Below, piece by piece: positions 37,501 to 48,066 of a DNA stretch of 64,000 bases. Position numbers and translations under genes: made by a program. The notes below the pieces were generated by a model. It saw nothing but the letters and a program-made list of their open reading frames with translations. It did not search any database and was not told where the DNA came from. The stretch is from Membranipora membranacea (taxonomy: Eukaryota > Bryozoa > Gymnolaemata > Cheilostomatida > Membraniporidae). The stretch covers positions 19,814,283 through 19,878,282 of the forward strand of contig OU612066.1 of assembly GCA_914767715.1 (NCBI GenBank). Reading direction: 5' to 3'. Position 1 is the stretch's first letter, and each line of letters starts with the position of its first letter.

Positions 37501-40500
37501 GGTCACAATTAAAATCGTATTTTATTTGCAATTTAAAGTATTGTATGGTAATGTGTCATTTCAATCCTTGCTTAACTTTGGGTCTTTTTCGGGACGTCAT
37601 TGATATCATGTCACATTAGTTACCGATACCATTATGGACAGTATACAGTTCATCTTTTCTCTAGTCCCACAACCAACTACGCCTTCCTGCAGAAGAGAAT
37701 CCGCTTATCGCTAAAGACTCTTTTTTTTTTATGCAGAAGTACTACTTTCCGGATGAGGTTGGATTCCCCATAGGAGGCACCGAAGCTGAAGGTTCCCCTC
37801 AGTACTTCCATATGGAAACACACTATGACAATCCCCAGCTGACTAGTGGTATGTATGTGACTAGTCATTGATATTTTTATTTAAATCTCAAGACCATACA
37901 TTATAAGTTTATTTATTTATAATATAGTTATATTATATTATAATGTTTCAATATGTATTATAATATAATTATAATATTATATAGTACATATGATGATTTT
38001 TTTTAAAATCAAGACCATACATTATAATATAATGTATTTATTTTATAATGATATTACATTATTATGTTTTATAATATATTTATAATATAATATAATGTAG
38101 TATAATGACTTGTGTAAAATCTGTCGAATTCCGAGCACAGACCCCTGACAGGTATTGAGGAGAGTGTGTTGGTTGGACAACTTAGAAAACATGTCTACTA
38201 AAGAATCACAACCTCTTGTGATTATCCGACCCCCTCCCTAATGGGACTCAACAAAAATTTGCTTGTAAAACCACGTAGCTATAGAACCAGCGTATCAGTT
38301 AGTCAAAAGAATCAGCCAAAGAATATTGGATAAATCGGAGCAATCAACTTGCTTTTGCAGGCAGGAGAGATAACTCCGGTATCAGACTCCATTATACGCC
38401 CACACTCAGGAATAAAGATGCAGCCGTTTTAAGTATTGGAAACGTTTATAGTATAGTTGTACCACCACAAGCAGATGACTACAACATTGTCGCATATTGT
38501 CACAGTACCTGCACCGATAAGGTTTGTGGCGTTTACTCAAGAAAAGTTCATAGCCAAGGAAAATATACTGCTTTACGATAGGGTGGATGAGTGAGCTTCA
38601 ATGAGTATACAACCGTAGAATGATGTTGTCTTTTGATGTTCATACAATCAGCCATCATGCAATATGCGATATGCAATCTGCGGACATATGTATGTTTTGT
38701 ATTGTCTCAGGAAGAGAAATAAAAATGTTTATGTGGGTGCTCTCAAAAAATATTCTCTTAAAAAGCTCAGCTTGAATGTAATGTAAAATGACACAAACCT
38801 TACCAGCGTTTCACCTTTGTTATGTTGTTATGATTACACAGTGGATTCCAGAGGGAGGTATTACCTTGTTCAGCTATATATTTCACGCTCATCTGCTCAG
38901 TGTTGGTATCAAAGTGGAGCAGTTTAGAGATGGTAAATCCATCGGGATAGTAGCAGAGGATGAAACCTATGACTTTAACTATCAAGAAGTCAGAAGCTTT
39001 GTAGAAACGAGGAAAGTTATGCCTGTAAGTTTTGTTTTGTAACAGCTGGGTTCACACATCTATACATGGCTGACTGCTACCTTTCACTTACTAATAAGCA
39101 GTGTTAGAAATGAGGGGGGATGCAAGGGGATGGTGTCCCCCTTCCTACTTTGTCCAGGGGGATGCATCCGCCCTGTATATCATAACCCATATCCGATACC
39201 CATTTACAAAAAATATCTAAAATTGATACATTATCATTCATTATCATTTGTAATCACCACAGGGCTTTGCCGGTTGGTTGGCATCCCCCTACCTCATATT
39301 ATTTTCCACTTCTAACACTGCCAATAAAGACTTTTTATTGACTCCAAGATCAGTTTCTTGCTCTAAAGTGAGTTGCTGACAGGCTGACGTAAAAGCACAT
39401 AATACTTCACTGTGTGCATTAGTATTCAATATTTCTAGAGTTCTGTTTAGATCGAGGGGGGGATATTTGTTGATGTTTGTCCTCAGAAACGAGCTGAGAT
39501 CTGTAATTCTCTATTATTAAGACCTTTCTTTGCTAGGGAGACACACTGAAGATCACTTGTAACTACAACTCAGCAGATAGACCCTCTGTTACATATGTAA
39601 GTCTAACCTTAACATATACATCACAGTTTACTGTTTGAATACCCATAATATAATGCATTAGCTTGCACATATCAAAATACCTAGACACTTAGAAAAGACT
39701 ATATAGTGTATTTCAAAACCTACCCTGAATTCATTTTTCAAATCAACGTTTGCCAAAAACTACCAATGAGAATGAATTTGGGGGACAGCCTATGTGCCAC
39801 CAATTCCGTCAATGGGTCTCTGCTAACCAGTAAGCCCCACTCTATCCGTGATATACTGTTGAATGCCTATTTCTGACCAAAACAGCATGAATTGATTCAT
39901 GTAGCTTGAGTACCTTCAGAAGGAATATTTCTGTGGAGACCCGTGATCAATTTCTAAAGTTATTGGTGGGTTGGGTTCACATGAGGCACTCAGATTTAAT
40001 TGACCCTGAGAGGCAGAGATACACATGCTAAAGCAGTACGGCCAGCAAAGCTTGGCCTATTCCATTGTTATTTGTGAAAGAGGCGTGGCATAATTAAATG
40101 ATTAAATAGTGAATATTATTTTAATTCATTCAAATTGAACAATAGGAAGGCAAAGAGGACCCAAATTGTATTGTTATTGATAGTTCTGCGTAGCTCCTTG
40201 ACCAAGCCGTAGCCTCAATTTTCCCCAATCCTATGGATCGTACGGCATGTGAAGCCAGACCTTAATAGTGTGATCTCTGTGTTCAAAGCTCTCTGGTAAC
40301 AATGGCCCAGATTCATATCTTCCTCATATCAAGGGGTAGTGTGGGCAATTTCTGAGTCCTAATCTGACACATAGAACTCATAATCTGCTACAATGCCAGC
40401 CATTCCATAAAAGATTATCCTGGGGGCACTTTTATTTATTGCACCCATTATTATTCTACCAATGTTATTAATACGTGACTGCCATTATATGGTTCCATTT

Positions 40501-41981
40501 GTGACACACATTTTACTTCTACCCAAATCACACCTCAAACTTCAATAATGTTAGGGTAAGTTTTGGCAGGTATCCTACGAATAAGGTGTATGTTAATTAA
40601 TAATTGACTTTGTTTATAACTTGTCCCCCAAAACAGTGCACTGTTCATTTGTGGTATTTATGTTATTGTGACGCTATATTCTTGCCCATCCCATCATTGT
40701 TAATAACAATTAAAAATTTTTTTTTTCTAATTATATTTTTATTCTTTTTGTTTAATCAATTATAATTTATTTATAATGATTAATTTTTTTATCTTTCAGG
40801 GCGGCCTCCCGAGCAGTAGTGAGATGTGTTTGGCTTTCTTAAGTTATTATCCGAGACAGAATGTGTCCTGGTGCATGAGTCGTCCATCTTACTTTTTCAA
40901 CCCTGAAGCCGAAATCTACAGAGAACTTGGTGTTGATCCAAAATTGTGAGTAAGTTTGTAGGATATTCATCCAATAGTTGGATCGCCGTCTGATTTGGGC
41001 TCCTTTGATTGGCTATATGTAGTGTTGACTTGCTGTTGATCCAAAATTGTAAGTTTTATTTTCGAGGATATTGTTCAGTATTGCACAATGCTCTGACATC
41101 AAACGATAAAGCGTCGGAAAAATCTGCTTGCTACCTGGATATGCCTACGTCATTGAAAGTGAAAATTCAAATTTTTCAGACTGTGCATTGATGGTCATGG
41201 TCATGGTTGTGCTTCTACTCAGTTAATACTACATTTATTGATATTTATAAGATAGTGATATAATATTTAAATGTTATTTAAATGAAACGATATACTACAT
41301 ATTATATGATATATATCATATCACTTGTTCAATCAATCTAATTGTCGTATTCCATGTGTACCATGATTCGGAGATAAGAATATTTTTTTTGCTATTCTCT
41401 TCAGGAATAACGAATCAACATATGTATACCTCGAGGACACATTCAAGCAAATACCCAGCTGGGATTCTGACATGCTTAGAAGTGCACAGAAGGCAGAGTA
41501 CGAAACTTCGCAGATCACATGGTGCCTGAAAACCGGTGGTGAACCTTTCAAGGTTAGTTGGCTTTGTTCAGCGGTCCATGAGAGATCACCAATCTGAAAC
41601 AGAACATAAGCAGACAACTCATCAAAAAAAATCTGCAAACAACTTAGAAACACACCTTTGAGGGTGACAGCATACATCAGAGCACCAGGCCAATCATGAA
41701 TGTTTTTAAAGATCTTTACCTATTCATAAATAGCAAACATGCATTTTGATTAAAAAGAGTAATTTTATCTTTGAATGATGAGTTATCTACAATGTATAAG
41801 ATTCAATTAACATCTTTTGTAGGACCATCATCATGAGTTTAACCAATCAGATTTCGTAGATGGAGTTTATGAATCTGATCCTTGTAAGATGGAGGCGGAG
41901 CCTAACTCTTCAGTGTCCCTCAGCCTCTACGTGAGCAAGCTGCTTCTTCCTCTCATCTTATTGGCCAATGCTCAGCTCTAA
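22565..41981 (+). CDS. MOXD1-like: DBH-like copper monooxygenase (MOXD1-like), complete, 13 exons, 611 codons
   Basis: Exons: 22565-22717, 23489-23602, 29893-30039, 31577-31756, 36280-36363, 37305-37493, 37737-37848, 38361-38521, 38842-39024, 39537-39596, 40800-40945, 41405-41552, 41823-41981; all junctions obey GT..AG and keep frame. Length fits vertebrate MOXD1 (about 610). Residues 1-20 form a signal peptide (MKGSGLHLSFLLLFSLSVAA). A DOMON domain spans about 22-170 (WVGLGFSP, ADMAVAW). The copper type II ascorbate-dependent monooxygenase halves follow. Ligands are kept: HH 240-241 (VHHILIYAC), H318 (FHMETHYDN), H395 and H397 (FHAHLL), M470 (SEMCLAF). The C-terminus is hydrophobic (KLLLPLILLANA), suggesting a GPI or membrane anchor. 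The family hydroxylates with Cu, O2 and ascorbate in the secretory pathway; the substrate is unknown. Large introns hold transposons. Confidence 0.93.
23080..23135 (+). repeat. Possible tRNA-derived SINE trace in intron 1
   Basis: GGCTGGCCGAGATAACGCG followed by CTGGGTTCAGGTCTCAGG resembles the A- and B-box regions of a Leu/Ser-type tRNA. The B box deviates from consensus and no full cloverleaf forms by eye, so it is at best a decayed SINE head. Confidence 0.3.
23745..26404. mobile_element. TIR element copy B in MOXD1-like intron 2, inverted relative to copy A
   Basis: The left end CACTACAAATTTTGTCCGCG at 23,745 and the right end CGCGGACAAAATTTGTTGT at 26,404 enclose TIRs of about 200-220 bases. 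The interior is the reverse complement of element A, minus the LINE: inner motif at 23,940 and 26,175, GGGGAGGC-type blocks at 24,165 and 25,255, the endonuclease fragment at 25,644. It encodes no transposase. A 14-base step (CTATTGTACTATG) is repeated in tandem just inside the left TIR. Confidence 0.8.
25644..25877 (+). pseudogene. Captured endonuclease fragment (copy B)
   Basis: Frame containing HKLILLGDCNINWNSSST and HLGRESLLDHNYV, mirror of the fragment at 19,479-19,694. It reads as the middle of a LINE EEP endonuclease domain without its catalytic ends. Confidence 0.6.
27380..27910 (-). pseudogene. LINE reverse transcriptase C-terminal fragment
   Basis: The minus strand encodes CPAWPNLLSATDKTKLEGIQ, then RPATRIMLPF and YEQRLDNLALP, the thumb/connection region typical of LINE RT C-termini (trunk of type L..VQRRATR). 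Only the last ~150 codons and a 3' UTR remain. It differs in sequence from the two larger LINEs here. Confidence 0.6.
28262..28860 (+). repeat. Three direct copies of a 110-170-bp unit
   Basis: The block TATCACAATAAA..TTAATTTAGAACACTTTTT..GCATGCATGCAGCTTCCAG begins near 28,262, 28,574 and 28,695. The first and third copies extend to GCGGAGT.GGTTACCCCTCTAGAGTACA; the second is cut short and followed directly by the third. The 28,574 and 28,695 copies are nearly identical, so the last duplication is young. Confidence 0.75.
29058..29892. other. Intron 2 sequence without a recognised element
   Basis: AT-rich intronic DNA between transposon C and exon 3; short open frames only. Confidence 0.4.
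30815..31050 (+). repeat. Three tandem copies of a ~78-bp unit in intron 3
   Basis: Copies start near 30,815, 30,895 and 30,974 with TATATAG.CATCTAGCTCTC, continuing TTGAAATTTA-type and AAAATTGTATGT blocks to GATATTTCTATATAG. The units differ at several positions, indicating an old minisatellite. Confidence 0.75.
32235..32300 (-). repeat. tRNA-derived SINE fragment (T-arm / B box)
   Basis: The minus strand reads GTGGGTTCGAGTCCCACTGA, a perfect pol III B box (GGTTCGAGTCC) within a self-complementary T arm (GTGGG/CCCAC). Upstream GCTAGGCGATTAGTGATGCA may be the anticodon arm. No matching acceptor and D arms are found, so it is not a working tRNA gene but a SINE or tRNA relic beside the truncated 5' end of the + strand LINE. 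Confidence 0.55.
32338..33054 (+). pseudogene. LINE ORF1, N-terminally truncated
   Basis: 238 codons from the first in-frame ATG, ending TNHV. The segment DVIRIGICQKYGPTEIELIN to IVLPMKLPTSRR parallels the C-terminal half of ORF1 in the other LINE (QDITRQEICKHYALVIVEKI; shared LLGGSSARD / LLFGGSTARR). This half is the likely nucleic-acid-binding domain. The missing N-terminus reflects 5' truncation of the element. Confidence 0.65.
33093..35908 (+). pseudogene. LINE ORF2: endonuclease and reverse transcriptase, frameshifted
   Basis: EEP endonuclease motifs: HLNVRGVTSKL, LGLSETFLDDS, ICFVYRPPGS, MILGDFNMNL. RT motifs: QAGFRTGHSCTNSVHKIL, GVPQGSILAPTLF (spanning a frame change near 34,965) and AYADDTTF (about 35,015-35,040). 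The C-terminal thumb (QFIHSHLIYGIQIYL) follows. Frame changes occur near 33,430, 33,800, 34,420, 34,680, 34,870 and 35,460, so no full-length enzyme is made. It serves as a sister copy to date and repair alignments of the other LINE. Confidence 0.85.
35941..36150 (+). repeat. 15-bp minisatellite (CTATGACAACTCTAA), about 14 copies
   Basis: Perfect or near-perfect head-to-tail copies of CTATGACAACTCTAA, beginning about 20 bases after the LINE poly-A and ending 130 bases before MOXD1-like exon 5. Because 15 is a multiple of three, reading frames stay open on both strands (MTTLT and VRVVI repeats); these are not genes. Confidence 0.95.
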
Positions 41982-42920
41982 ATATACACAGTGAGGTTTC
42001 CCCTCAGGATAGTTATGTAACACTGCTGAGAGAAATTTGATTATTCTCTAGTCTTTCTTTCCATGTATAACTTTTAGATCATTACTACACCTAGAGACAC
42101 CAACAACAACGAATGCCTTACCTTTTTATTCCATACTTTTTCTTAACTTGACTGTTTTCAAATGTTACAACATTGATCGTTTATATATATAAAACACAGC
42201 ACGTTTTATGAAAGCGCTGTGATACCAGATATGACCTATAAAGTGATTGCATATGTGGCATATAATCGTAGCTGATCATAATTGGAAAACAGTCTGACAT
42301 ATTTTGCAATGAAGAAAAAGAATACAATGTGATAGTAAAACAGTCAGACAGTTTTCTCTAGCAGTTACCGGTTGAAATCTGACATCACAAGGGCATACGT
42401 ATAGTTAGCTGGTCATGGTTTAGGGGCTTTCCCACCTCTGACTAAGAACTAACGATATAATTGATCCCTACCATCAAAATATATCTCAATTTGTTTAAAA
42501 GACTCCACAATTAATTCGAAGAGCATACACTACACTTTCAAATCTTTGATGGATTGCTGTACACATGTACATAAAAATAGACTTCGACAAAAAGAGTGAT
42601 GAAAGATGGTGTTATAATATAGGTATCTAGTTGGGTTGGTGTCTCAGTCGTATTGTGTCAACCATACTTTCACCATTTTTGACAACTAGGCCATCAATGA
42701 CGCCACCCTCCCTGATAACCCCGTGCACGAGTCCCATAATAGGGGAGTTGTCCCCCGACACACAATAATGGGATTACTCCTCAATGTCCCAGCAAATGTT
42801 TCAAACACAATATTATAAATTTCATGATGTGATTTGGTTTATATTAGTCATTTAATAAAACTCGTGTTACCAGTTTTAGCAGCAAGAAAATAAAATCAAT
42901 CAAAAGTATATTACCATGAG
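36220..42920. repeat. Left arm of large inverted duplication (MOXD1-like exons 5-13)
   Basis: From GTGTTGAAACCTGCTGAGAA (near 36,237) through the 3' end of the gene and about 900 bases of flank, this segment is matched base for base, with small differences, by the reverse complement of 56,730-64,000. Introns match as well as exons. The far limit is seen as the shared block CAGTTTTAGCAGCAAGAAAA near 42,872 (partner near 56,780). The right copy has an extra ~800 bases near 56,820-57,590. Confidence 0.9.
37870..38110. repeat. AT-rich palindromic expansion, intron 7
   Basis: Runs of TATAATAT / ATTATAAT with a duplicated AAGACCATACATTATAA marker (near 37,891 and 38,013). The mirror intron in gene B (62,090-62,175) has one marker and is about 130 bases shorter, so the expansion arose after duplication. 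Confidence 0.6.
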
Positions 42921-43290
42921 CATTGATGTAGAACATTGACAAGGTGAAGCTTTGAGGATCAGGCTATCCCGTGATCTTTGTCCTTTAAGCAGCATAGATT
43001 GGAGGCAAGTCAAGGTGATGTATGTAGTGTATCACTGTTTGCCCAATGCCAACCCAAAAAAGTTTTCATATGTAAGTTACAGTCTTAATAAAATTTCATT
43101 CATTTATTTTTTCCAACCAAATCTTGCACCATGAGCACACATATAGTGTGTGCCATTCCCCCATTTCTAGTCCCAACTTTTTTCCTTGCCCCCCCCCCCC
43201 CCTCTGCTACCTTGATCTTATTGTATTTTCTTACACCTGACCATATTTTTGTCCGGACTTCATAGGGAGGTTAGAACAGCAGTCCTCTAT
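41982..43290. other. 3' flank of the MOXD1-like gene
   Basis: No gene recognised. The first ~900 bases belong to the inverted duplication. A poly-C tract lies at about 43,187-43,201. A possible polyadenylation signal (AATAAA) occurs near 42,855, but others are equally plausible. Confidence 0.35.
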
Positions 43291-44160
43291 TATTCTCAGT
43301 GTATACAAATAGGATTAGGTCAGAACAGAGCAATATAACTATTTTAAAATATCTGATGACACTTGTATCGTTGGTTGCATCTCTGATAATAATGACTTGT
43401 CTAATTATTTTAATGAGATCATTAGAATCTCTGGTCTATGCAAAGAACTCGACTTATTACTTAATCCTTCTAAAACCCAAGAGATGCTTTTCTCCACTAA
43501 GAGAGATAAACCTGACAGTCCTACTCTAGAATTAAATGGTGTAAAAATAGATTTTTGTGACAATGTTAAATATTTGGGGGTTCTCTTTGATAACAAATTA
43601 CGTTTCGAAGATCATGTCAATAATGTTGTATCCAAAGCAAATCAGAGAATATTTGTCATCAGAACCTTTAATTATCAGAGTACAAAGCCTTTAGCCTGCA
43701 TGTTATTTAAAAGTTTTATTGTATCCATTCTAACCTACTGCCTACCTATTTTGTTCACTAGTATTTATTCACGAGACAAGAAAGCTCTGAGAAATTTTTT
43801 AAGTAAGGCGACAGACTGGGTCTTGATATTGGGGACCTAGATTCAGTCATATCAAAACGTACAAAGAACCTGGCCCTGCAGATAATACATGATGACGAAC
43901 ATTTTTTAAACCATTTTCTTGAGAAACTCCCCTCAGGCAGATTTCGCAGCCTCAAATACAGAACTGCCTGGGGTAAAGACTCATTCCTCAGACACTTGAT
44001 TTTGATATTGCAAGATATTTTTTAATCCACTAGAAGTCAGACTTAACTTTACTCACTTTGTTTATGTTTCTTTTTGGTATTCCCTACTCATGTAACAGTA
44101 TAAACACTCAATCTCGCAGCATACCTAATGTTTGTGACAAAATAAACCAACCAACCAACC
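43290..44160 (+). pseudogene. LINE reverse transcriptase fragment inserted into a MOXD1-like exon
   Basis: The + strand encodes SPLLFSVYTN, then the RT active-site box YSDDTCIV (about 43,345-43,370), PSKTQEMLFST, VKYLGVLFDNKLRFEDHV and the RT thumb to SILTYCLPILF. A frame change near 43,840 precedes RTKNLALQIIHDD. It ends in a 3' tail AATAAACCAACCAACCAACC at 44,140-44,160. This is a different LINE lineage from the two larger ones, with a tetranucleotide (ACCA) tail. It abuts ATGGAGATGTGT, the start of the surviving MOXD1-like exon 11 sequence. Confidence 0.75.
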
Positions 44161-45096
44161 ATGGAGATGTGTTACGCCTTCTTTAATCACTATCCAAGAC
44201 AGAAGATCGCCTTCTGCCAAAGTTATCCGTCATACGTAATTAACCCCCAAGCTCAGGTCTTCTCTGAACTTGATGTATATCTTGAAATGTGAGTAGCCTT
44301 TTAGGATGAACACACACAACTTACAGCGAGGTATTATCAAATACCACACTGGAGTGTATAACTATGTATTATAATCTGTATATTTGTATTGCAAACAGTA
44401 ACAAGTTGTAGACACAATATGTCTCAAAGCCAAACGGCTGATGTGCTAGAGTTAGACCAATCTTGAATTTGAAAACCTCTTAAATCTTCTTTGGCGGAAG
44501 AGGTATATCAGAAGCTGAAGCTTTTCAGACCGCAGTGAATAAAGGTCTCCAGCTGGACATCAGATCTGGTTAAAAGTGCCCAACGTCACATATCACCAGA
44601 TGTAAAAGGAAAGATGATAACAAGGAATTTCAGTTTCAGGTATGTGCAAATTCATATTTTTACCTGCAGCTTATAAGTCGAGATAGGCAACTCCAAGTAT
44701 AGCCTAAATTGATCATTACTTATTGCAATTGTTTGGCCTTTGAATTAGGCAATTGCCTTCTGATTTTTTATTCAGCTCTCTTACGCAGCGAATAGTTTGA
44801 GAGGCATACTCTTATCGCATTTTGTTCATCTCAACAATGAACTGCCAGAAAATAATATGAGCTGACTTTCCAGACCACATGAGAATCTGACGTTCAAGTT
44901 CACTGTAATGATTAAATTAAGGACATTTAAATTTTTCATTCAGGCGGACGACCATGAGTTTGTGCAGTCAGAATTCATGGATGGAGTCTACAACTCTGAT
45001 CAATGTAAAGATAATAAAAAGCATAATTTTGTAGATTCTCTAAGCGGCCACAGCACTATGTTGATCCTTGCTCTAACCATTTGGGTTGTTGGTTAG
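44161..45096 (+). pseudogene. Decayed MOXD1-like paralogue, exons 11-13 only
   Basis: Exon 11 remnant 44161-44288 reads MEMCYAFFNHYPRQ and ends at a GTGAGT donor in the same place as gene A. Exon 12 remnant, about 44,550-44,639, keeps SSWTSDLVKSAQR then ITRCKRKDDN, but only by changing frame. Exon 13, 44944-45096, reads ADDHEFVQSEFMDGVYNSDQ and a hydrophobic tail (STMLILALTIWVVG), then TAG. Divergence from gene A is far greater than between genes A and B, so this is an older tandem copy. The LINE fragment sits directly before the codons for SEMC-like Met, the copper ligand. Exons 1-10 are absent upstream. Confidence 0.8.
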
Positions 45097-45629
45097 AGTT
45101 GGATATATCATATCATTATAGCACAAGATTTATTTCTGGCTATTTCTAAATTGTGATTGTTAATGATGATGCATCCTAACAATACAACTAAACAGTACCA
45201 GAAAACGCCAGTAAAGTTTTTACAATAACAATTTTATGTACAACTGAGTTACACCGAGAGCTGTCATATACATACATTTCTTCATCATCCTCACCATGAT
45301 ATCGTATGTAAAAATACAAATCGATCAATAGGTCCATATAGTGGAACTGAGCGTAGACCTCTCTGTAAAATGGGGAATGCTGTCAATTTCTGTCTTGATC
45401 CTTTGAGAAATTCAAAAACAACAGCACTGTGTGAAGACAAAAGCTAAGTAATCCTATTGCTTGTAAGATGGGGTTTAACACACTCACCTTGTTTTGTGGA
45501 GTTGGCCAGCATTTAATTCCTTTGTTTATAATCCTTGTAAGGATTAGATTGAGGGGATTAAGTGATGATTAGCAAACTGCTGGGGGTAGAAGGCTAAGCG
45601 GGATTATGCTCAATTAATACTCAAATTAA
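45097..45629. other. Intergenic stretch, nothing recognised
   Basis: AT-rich sequence between the decayed paralogue and a TTAA MITE; no open frame with a domain. Confidence 0.35.
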
Positions 45630-46002
45630 AGGGCAACCAAGGTTTCAAACATGTTTTCATTAATTGACAGCAGATTGCACCTTCTGCATATAGGGAAATA
45701 GGGAAAAAGATCAAATCTAATTCGGATGATTATTCAGCCAGAGTTCTTGGGAAACATATCATCCATCAGGTACTCAAACTCAGCTAAAATAGAATACCAC
45801 AGAGCAGTTTCCTGTTCCTGTTATTATTTAGCCTGTGCTCTATCATCATAACAGGTCTTGGAACCTCCCCTAAATTGAAGTGTTACCCAGCTGAGAGTCA
45901 GCAACTACTTTGAGTTTTGCGTCGCGTAATGCACAAAGCTGATGCTGCCTAGCACATAATTTACTACCCATTAATGCATCGCTGCGAAACCTTGGTTGCC
46001 CT
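45630..46002. mobile_element. 373-bp MITE flanked by TTAA
   Basis: Perfect 17-base TIRs AGGGCAACCAAGGTTTC (45,630-45,646) and its complement (45,986-46,002). TTAA flanks both ends (45,626-45,629 and 46,003-46,006). No coding capacity. TTAA duplication suggests mobilisation by a piggyBac-type transposase. The TIR differs from that of the 14,375-15,516 element. Confidence 0.85.
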
Positions 46003-46039
46003 TTAAAGTAGTTTAATCTCTGCAGGGTGAAAACCAAAG

Positions 46040-46760
46040 TGAGTCTGAGATAGATCTAAGGCATTACAAACATAGGATTAAAAGCTTGGCCATCGCATAA
46101 AAGGCAGGCAGAGCGAGACAGGGGATTACAGTCAGCCCACTGGCTGTAGCGCAAACAAGTCATCTCTCTGAATTGTGTATGAGTTGTACCTATGCTCATT
46201 GTGGTGAATTTGAGTAGTGAACTATGGCACGAGGGGCGGATGCCTTGACGATTAGCGATGTTGCGCCGATGAGTTGATGGAAAGCAAACCTCCCTGCACT
46301 GGTTTGGCTTAGAGTATAAGGATGAGAGTGATGAGGCGAACATTGTTACACTGAAACAATGACGAGTTGGCAGCCTCCCTGGTCGCGCAACAGCGTAAAC
46401 ACACCAATTATGTCAAACCACCGAAACTTACAAAATGCACTGAGGGATCGATGAGATTGATTGAGATGCTCATCAACACACGGGGGTGGCTTCATGCTGC
46501 TGGGGCCGGCCATGAGGAGGTTGTACTAGAGATGGCCTCGGAACAGCGCTTGACTCATGGTTTCTAGCTGAAGGCCTGTGTGTTGTGCAGTGGTACGCGC
46601 ACCACTGTATGTTGTATCAGATGACATAACAAGAAGTTGGATAAGAGAGAGATGGAGGTATGTAATTCCGATTCCGTGCCTTCCATGGGGAAGGGATATC
46701 CACAATGCTATACCCCACCAACCCAGAAAGGCGCTCACAAGCGGATGTTTTTCATAACAT
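46040..46760. other. GC-richer block of unknown nature
   Basis: This block is visibly GC-richer than its surroundings and has open frames on both strands (46,056-46,343 on -, 46,367-46,567 on +, 46,526-46,738 on -), none with a family I recognise. It may be a fragment of a transposon coding region or of host origin. Confidence 0.35.
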
Positions 46761-46801
46761 ACCTTTTTTTATACATTGTCTTCATACCATTAAAGTGTAT
46801 T

Positions 46802-48066
46802 ACCAGAGACTATAGATATAGAGACCTTCCACTTGCGCATAAAATGCGAATAGCCAATCAGCTTTATTTAACGGTCACGCCCACTACTGGTTGTAAAGTA
46901 AGCGCTGCTGCCTTGGACAGCAATGGGTTTCTCAATAAAATTTCAGGTTTTTCACCTGAGTTATTTGAGGCAAAATAACCAATATCTTGATGACAAAACC
47001 AGATCAGACAGCAACAAAGTCACTATCAACTTGTTATTGCATTCTTAGCCAGATATTTATATTATACAGGCCTGTATTTTTGTAAGAAAGTAAGGGGGCT
47101 GTGCAGTATAATCCATCATTGTTGCCCACTGCGATGTAATGATGGCCTGACATAGGTTAGCTGTTGTGATGAGTTTCATGGACAAAGTTTTCATGTGTGA
47201 GGACAAGAGGAAGAGGGCTTCTTTTTGTTTGTTAATATATGCTCTAAGATTAATATAAACATTTTAATCATGGTGACCAGTACCAACCATACACACACAT
47301 TCAAAACTGAAGTAAGAATGGCATCAGAGTAAAGTGCATCGTTAGCAGATTCATACTGACAATTCAATGCTGACAAATGTAAAGAATTGACTGCATTGAG
47401 AGATAGAAGACCTCCCTCTCTGCCTCAAAGTTATTGTGGGATGGTTGGGGCTATGAAAAGCTTCTTTTACAAATCGCCTTGAAAACTTGTTTGGGCTTCA
47501 TAGACAGATTCAGAGCAGTTCAAAGCACATATCTTCAGGCAACAACCAGCAATATGCTGACTTTAAACGGGAAAACTTTAACTTTTTGAGGATGATACTT
47601 TTCTCAGACCTATGCTATAGAAAGTTTCTGTGCTGGCCTAACTGATGAATTCAATTCAGTCACCGGAACTGGAGAATATAACATCAGTGCTTGTTCACAT
47701 TTAACTATTTTCACATCGAATATTCAATTGTCTATACATATGGGGGCTACATTACCAAAAGGTTTTATCATCCACCAAGTATTTTGTTTCCTTGATGCCT
47801 ATGGCCGCCCATATTATATAAAAGTCACATCTAAGGTTTCATTTGTCCCAGTTGATATTATTGAGAGTTTTGTGTGAATGTACTTATTAAATAAACAACT
47901 AAATCATTCACCTTGTCAACTTTTGATAGTAAATTCATAGCACTGGGTACGCTTACCTCCAAGCGATTACCCCCAGGAAGGGGCGGAGCCTAATTTTCAA
48001 TGTGTTCACATTTGTTATATACGTTATCATGGCAAGTGGAAGGTCTCTATATCTATAGTCTCTGGT
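46802..48066. mobile_element. 1.27-kb DNA transposon with 34-bp TIRs
   Basis: The left end ACCAGAGACTATAGATATAG continues GAGACCTTCCACTTG (46,802-46,836), and the right end is its exact inverse ending CTCTGGT at 48,066. ATT flanks both sides (46,799-46,801 and 48,067-48,069), a candidate 3-bp target duplication. Short frames inside lack a transposase, so it is non-autonomous. Confidence 0.85.

Noticed and set aside
41333-41677. Antisense open frame over MOXD1-like exon 12
   Set aside because: Shadow of the real exon on the opposite strand; the mirror frame appears at 58,742-59,140 for the same reason.
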